In this document: piece after piece, positions 62,452 through 64,000 of the stretch
How positions within the stretch are numbered: position 1 is the stretch's first letter
How the letters are laid out: every line of letters starts with the position of its first letter
Origin: Streptomyces sp. NBC_01478
GTDB lineage: Bacteria; Actinomycetota; Actinomycetes; Streptomycetales; Streptomycetaceae
Assembly (NCBI RefSeq): GCF_036227225.1
Contig: NZ_CP109444.1
Location: 3,267,501 to 3,331,500, forward strand
DNA: 64,000 nt
Direction: 5' to 3'
Notes under the pieces: model-generated
The model's database searches: none
What the model saw: only the letters and a program-made list of their open reading frames with translations
Told to the model about the DNA's origin: nothing
Position numbers and translations under genes: made by a program

Positions 62452-63039
62452 TCAGGCGCGGAACGGGAAGCCGTACAGGTGGATCGCGACGTTCTCCCGG
62501 CCCTGGGTGTCGCCCGCCTGTTCGGCGGCTCGCCCCCTGGCCTGGTACTTCTTGATCAGGGCGTCCAACTCGTGCTGCAGTTCGGCGAGTTCGGGCGCGT
62601 TGAGCCGTGGGAGGTACTCGGCGTCGAAGCCCGCAGAGCGCCACTCGTCGCTCCAGGACTCGGACTCGTCGAGGTGGCGCCGGTAGAGGTCGACACGCTG
62701 CTCCAGCAGCGTCCGTACGAGCGCTCCCTGGGCGGCGAGCTTCTCGGGGGCGTCCTTCACGTCCTCGTGCCGCACGGTCAGGCTCTCGGCGGCGGTCCGC
62801 CACCAGCGCTCCCGGCCGTCACCGCTCTGCTGCTCGGCCTCCTCGATCAGCCCGTGCTCGGCGAGCTTGCGCAGGTGGTAACTGACCAGCGAAACGGCCT
62901 CGTCGACCTGGTCGGCGAGCTGCGAGGCGGTCGCGGTGCGGGCCACGTACAGCGCCCGGTACAGCTTGAGGCGCAGCGGGTGCGTGAACGCCTTGAGCGT
63001 CCCCAGATCGGTGATGGTGCGGGTCTCGTCCGAGCTCAT
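62452..63039 (-). CDS. ArsR-type winged-helix transcriptional regulator
   Basis: A 195-aa regulator: winged helix at ~13-80 (LGTLKAFTHPLRLKLYRALYVARTATASQLADQVDEAVSLVSYHLRKLAEHGLIEEA, given here as its span) and a helical C-terminal half with a Gln/Lys-rich coiled coil. ATG 63039 (MSSDETRTITDLG) is chosen; a longer frame (63111) crosses the 23-bp inverted repeat at 63053-63104, which is the likely autoregulatory operator. It precedes and probably controls the MFS transporter. Confidence 0.88.
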   Translation of the reverse strand: MSSDETRTITDLGTLKAFTHPLRLKLYRALYVARTATASQLADQVDEAVSLVSYHLRKLAEHGLIEEAEQQSGDGRERWWRTAAESLTVRHEDVKDAPEKLAAQGALVRTLLEQRVDLYRRHLDESESWSDEWRSAGFDAEYLPRLNAPELAELQHELDALIKKYQARGRAAEQAGDTQGRENVAIHLYGFPFRA

Positions 63040-63052
63040 GCACTCGAGCCTA

Positions 63053-63104
63053 GATGCGAAAGAAAAGTTGCGCAATCTTTCTTGCGCAACTTTTCTTTCG
63101 CATC
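63053..63104. promoter_or_regulatory. Perfect 23-bp inverted repeat, probable operator of the ArsR/MFS operon
   Basis: Arms 63053-63075 and 63082-63104 are exact reverse complements with a 6-bp spacer TCTTTC. Each arm holds the palindrome TTGCGCAA flanked by AAAGTTG/CAACTTT. It is strongly A/T-rich compared with its surroundings and lies just upstream of the regulator gene, where autorepression would be expected. Confidence 0.8.
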
Positions 63105-63113
63105 TGCCCACAA

Positions 63114-63146
63114 GTAAGCCCCGGCCGCCAGGCGGCCGGGGCTTAC
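63114..63146. terminator. Terminator downstream of hisF
   Basis: GTAAGCCCCGGCCGCC (63114-63129) pairs with GGCGGCCGGGGCTTAC (63131-63146). It lies 27 bp beyond the hisF stop on the minus strand. Confidence 0.8.
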
Positions 63147-63172
63147 AACGCCTTACAAGGCCTCTACGGGTG

Positions 63173-63928
63173 TCACCTCACCGGGTGCCCCGCCTCCCGC
63201 AACGCCTGCTTGACCTCGCCGATCCGCAGGTCACCGAAGTGGAAGACGGAGGCCGCCAGCACCGCGTCCGCCCCCGCCGCCACCGCCGGCGGAAAGTCCG
63301 CGAGCTTGCCCGCGCCGCCGGAGGCGATGACCGGTACGGACACGTGCTTGCGGACCGCCGCGATCATCTCCAGGTCGTAGCCGTCCTTCGTGCCGTCCGC
63401 GTCCATCGAGTTCAGCAGGATCTCCCCCGCCCCCAACTCGGCCGCCCGGTGCGCCCATTCGACGGCGTCGATGCCGGTGCCCTTGCGGCCGCCGTGGGTG
63501 GTGACCTCGAAGGAACCCTCGGAAGTCCGCCGCGCGTCGACCGACAGCACCAGCACCTGCCGCCCGAACCGCTCCGCGATCTCCCGGATCAGCTCGGGCC
63601 GGTTGATCGCCGCCGTGTTGACGCCGACCTTGTCCGCGCCCGCCCGCAGCAGCTTGTCCACGTCCTCGGCCGTGCGGACGCCGCCGCCGACCGTGAGCGG
63701 GATGAAGACCTGCTCGGCGGTGCGGCGGACCACGTCGTACGTCGTCTCGCGGTTGCCGGAGGACGCGGTGATGTCCAGGAAGGTCAACTCGTCGGCGCCC
63801 TCGGCGTCGTAGACCTTGGCCATCTCCACGGGGTCGCCCGCGTCGCGCAGGTTCTGGAAGTTGACGCCCTTGACGACCCGGCCGTTGTCGACGTCCAGGC
63901 AGGGGATCACACGTACGGCGAGCGTCAT
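63173..63928 (-). CDS. hisF: Imidazole glycerol phosphate synthase, cyclase subunit
   Basis: A 251-aa TIM-barrel that makes imidazole glycerol phosphate and AICAR with ammonia delivered by HisH. Catalytic Asp residues are D12 ([13 protein letters not shown]) and the one in LSVDARR near 130; phosphate-binding turns are GGGVRTAED and [13 protein letters not shown] 63928 overlaps the stop of the next gene upstream (ATGA, 63925-63928). hisH and hisA are not in the window. Confidence 0.97.
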   Translation of the reverse strand: MTLAVRVIPCLDVDNGRVVKGVNFQNLRDAGDPVEMAKVYDAEGADELTFLDITASSGNRETTYDVVRRTAEQVFIPLTVGGGVRTAEDVDKLLRAGADKVGVNTAAINRPELIREIAERFGRQVLVLSVDARRTSEGSFEVTTHGGRKGTGIDAVEWAHRAAELGAGEILLNSMDADGTKDGYDLEMIAAVRKHVSVPVIASGGAGKLADFPPAVAAGADAVLAASVFHFGDLRIGEVKQALREAGHPVR

Positions 63929-64000
63929 GACGAGCCCTCCCCGCGCGGCGCCGCCGGGTCCCGGTACGCCTCCACCTCGACCTCGACGACCAGGCTCGGG
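63925..64000 (-). CDS. 3' end of a small protein gene, probably RidA family
   Basis: Only the last 25 codons are present: [20 protein letters not shown] then EGSS and a TGA that overlaps the hisF start. The [12 protein letters not shown] ending resembles the final beta strand of RidA (YjgF/2-iminobutanoate deaminase) proteins, and a RidA gene upstream of hisF is common in Streptomyces as I recall. The rest lies beyond the right edge. Confidence 0.55.
   Translation of the reverse strand, partial: PSLVVEVEVEAYRDPAAPRGEGSS

Overview
The window is about 64 kb of chromosome from an actinomycete, almost certainly a Streptomyces. The evidence is very high G+C with strong GC3 bias, GTG/TTG starts, Tat-type export, tightly coupled ATGA/GTGA operons, and several intergenic repeat motifs that I associate with Streptomyces. 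From memory, not checked, the backbone order (pdtaR-like regulator, tRNA, pyk, csnB, gltDB, ADP-ribosylglycohydrolases, lgt, trp genes, hisI, hisF) resembles the core region of S. coelicolor around SCO2013-SCO2049, with accessory blocks inserted.

1-16.7 kb: a response regulator cut by the left edge, a tRNA with CAA anticodon and an unusually short variable arm, a perfect 17-bp hairpin terminator, pyruvate kinase, a SIMPL-domain protein, a Tat-exported 5'-nucleotidase, a GDSL esterase, a two-gene DesA/DesB-like module (decarboxylase plus N-hydroxylase) without a siderophore synthetase, an NmrA-type oxidoreductase, aminopeptidase N, a single-domain response regulator, chorismate mutase, and a divergent AraC regulator / GH35 beta-galactosidase pair.

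16.6-22 kb: a three-gene cassette (uncharacterised 460-aa protein, MoxR-like AAA+ ATPase, HExxH/VWA protein) faces a divergent HExxH protein with a zinc ribbon. Next to it is a degenerate 34-bp-period tandem array.

22-32 kb: an acyl-CoA cluster matching the KstR2 regulon for steroid C/D-ring (HIP) degradation: two SDRs, EchA20, IpdA, IpdB, IpdC, FadA6, KstR2, IpdF and two acyl-CoA dehydrogenases. Both divergent promoters carry copies of the same operator, CCTAACAARTGTTTGGTRGG. FadD3 is absent here.

32-43.4 kb: an orphan cytochrome b (QcrB paralogue), a HutD-like/VWA pair, chitosanase, glutamate synthase gltBD with a good GlnR box upstream, and a VIT-type iron/manganese transporter with a possible iron box.

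43.5-51.5 kb: a seven-gene, translationally coupled operon of four consecutive ADP-ribosylglycohydrolase homologues, a ribokinase, a family III CoA-transferase and a CitE/HpcH lyase, preceded by a structured leader. It looks like a riboside salvage or catabolic system. The second homologue has a damaged metal site. This is the most promising undescribed system in the window.

51.5-64 kb: lgt, a DsbA-like protein, trpA, trpB, the small trpM (too short to be picked up easily), trpC, three small membrane proteins, trpE and hisI (with an odd repetitive tail) on the minus strand; then a TIGR03085 protein, an ArsR-type regulator with an MFS exporter behind a perfect 23-bp inverted repeat, hisF, and the 3' end of a probable RidA-family gene.
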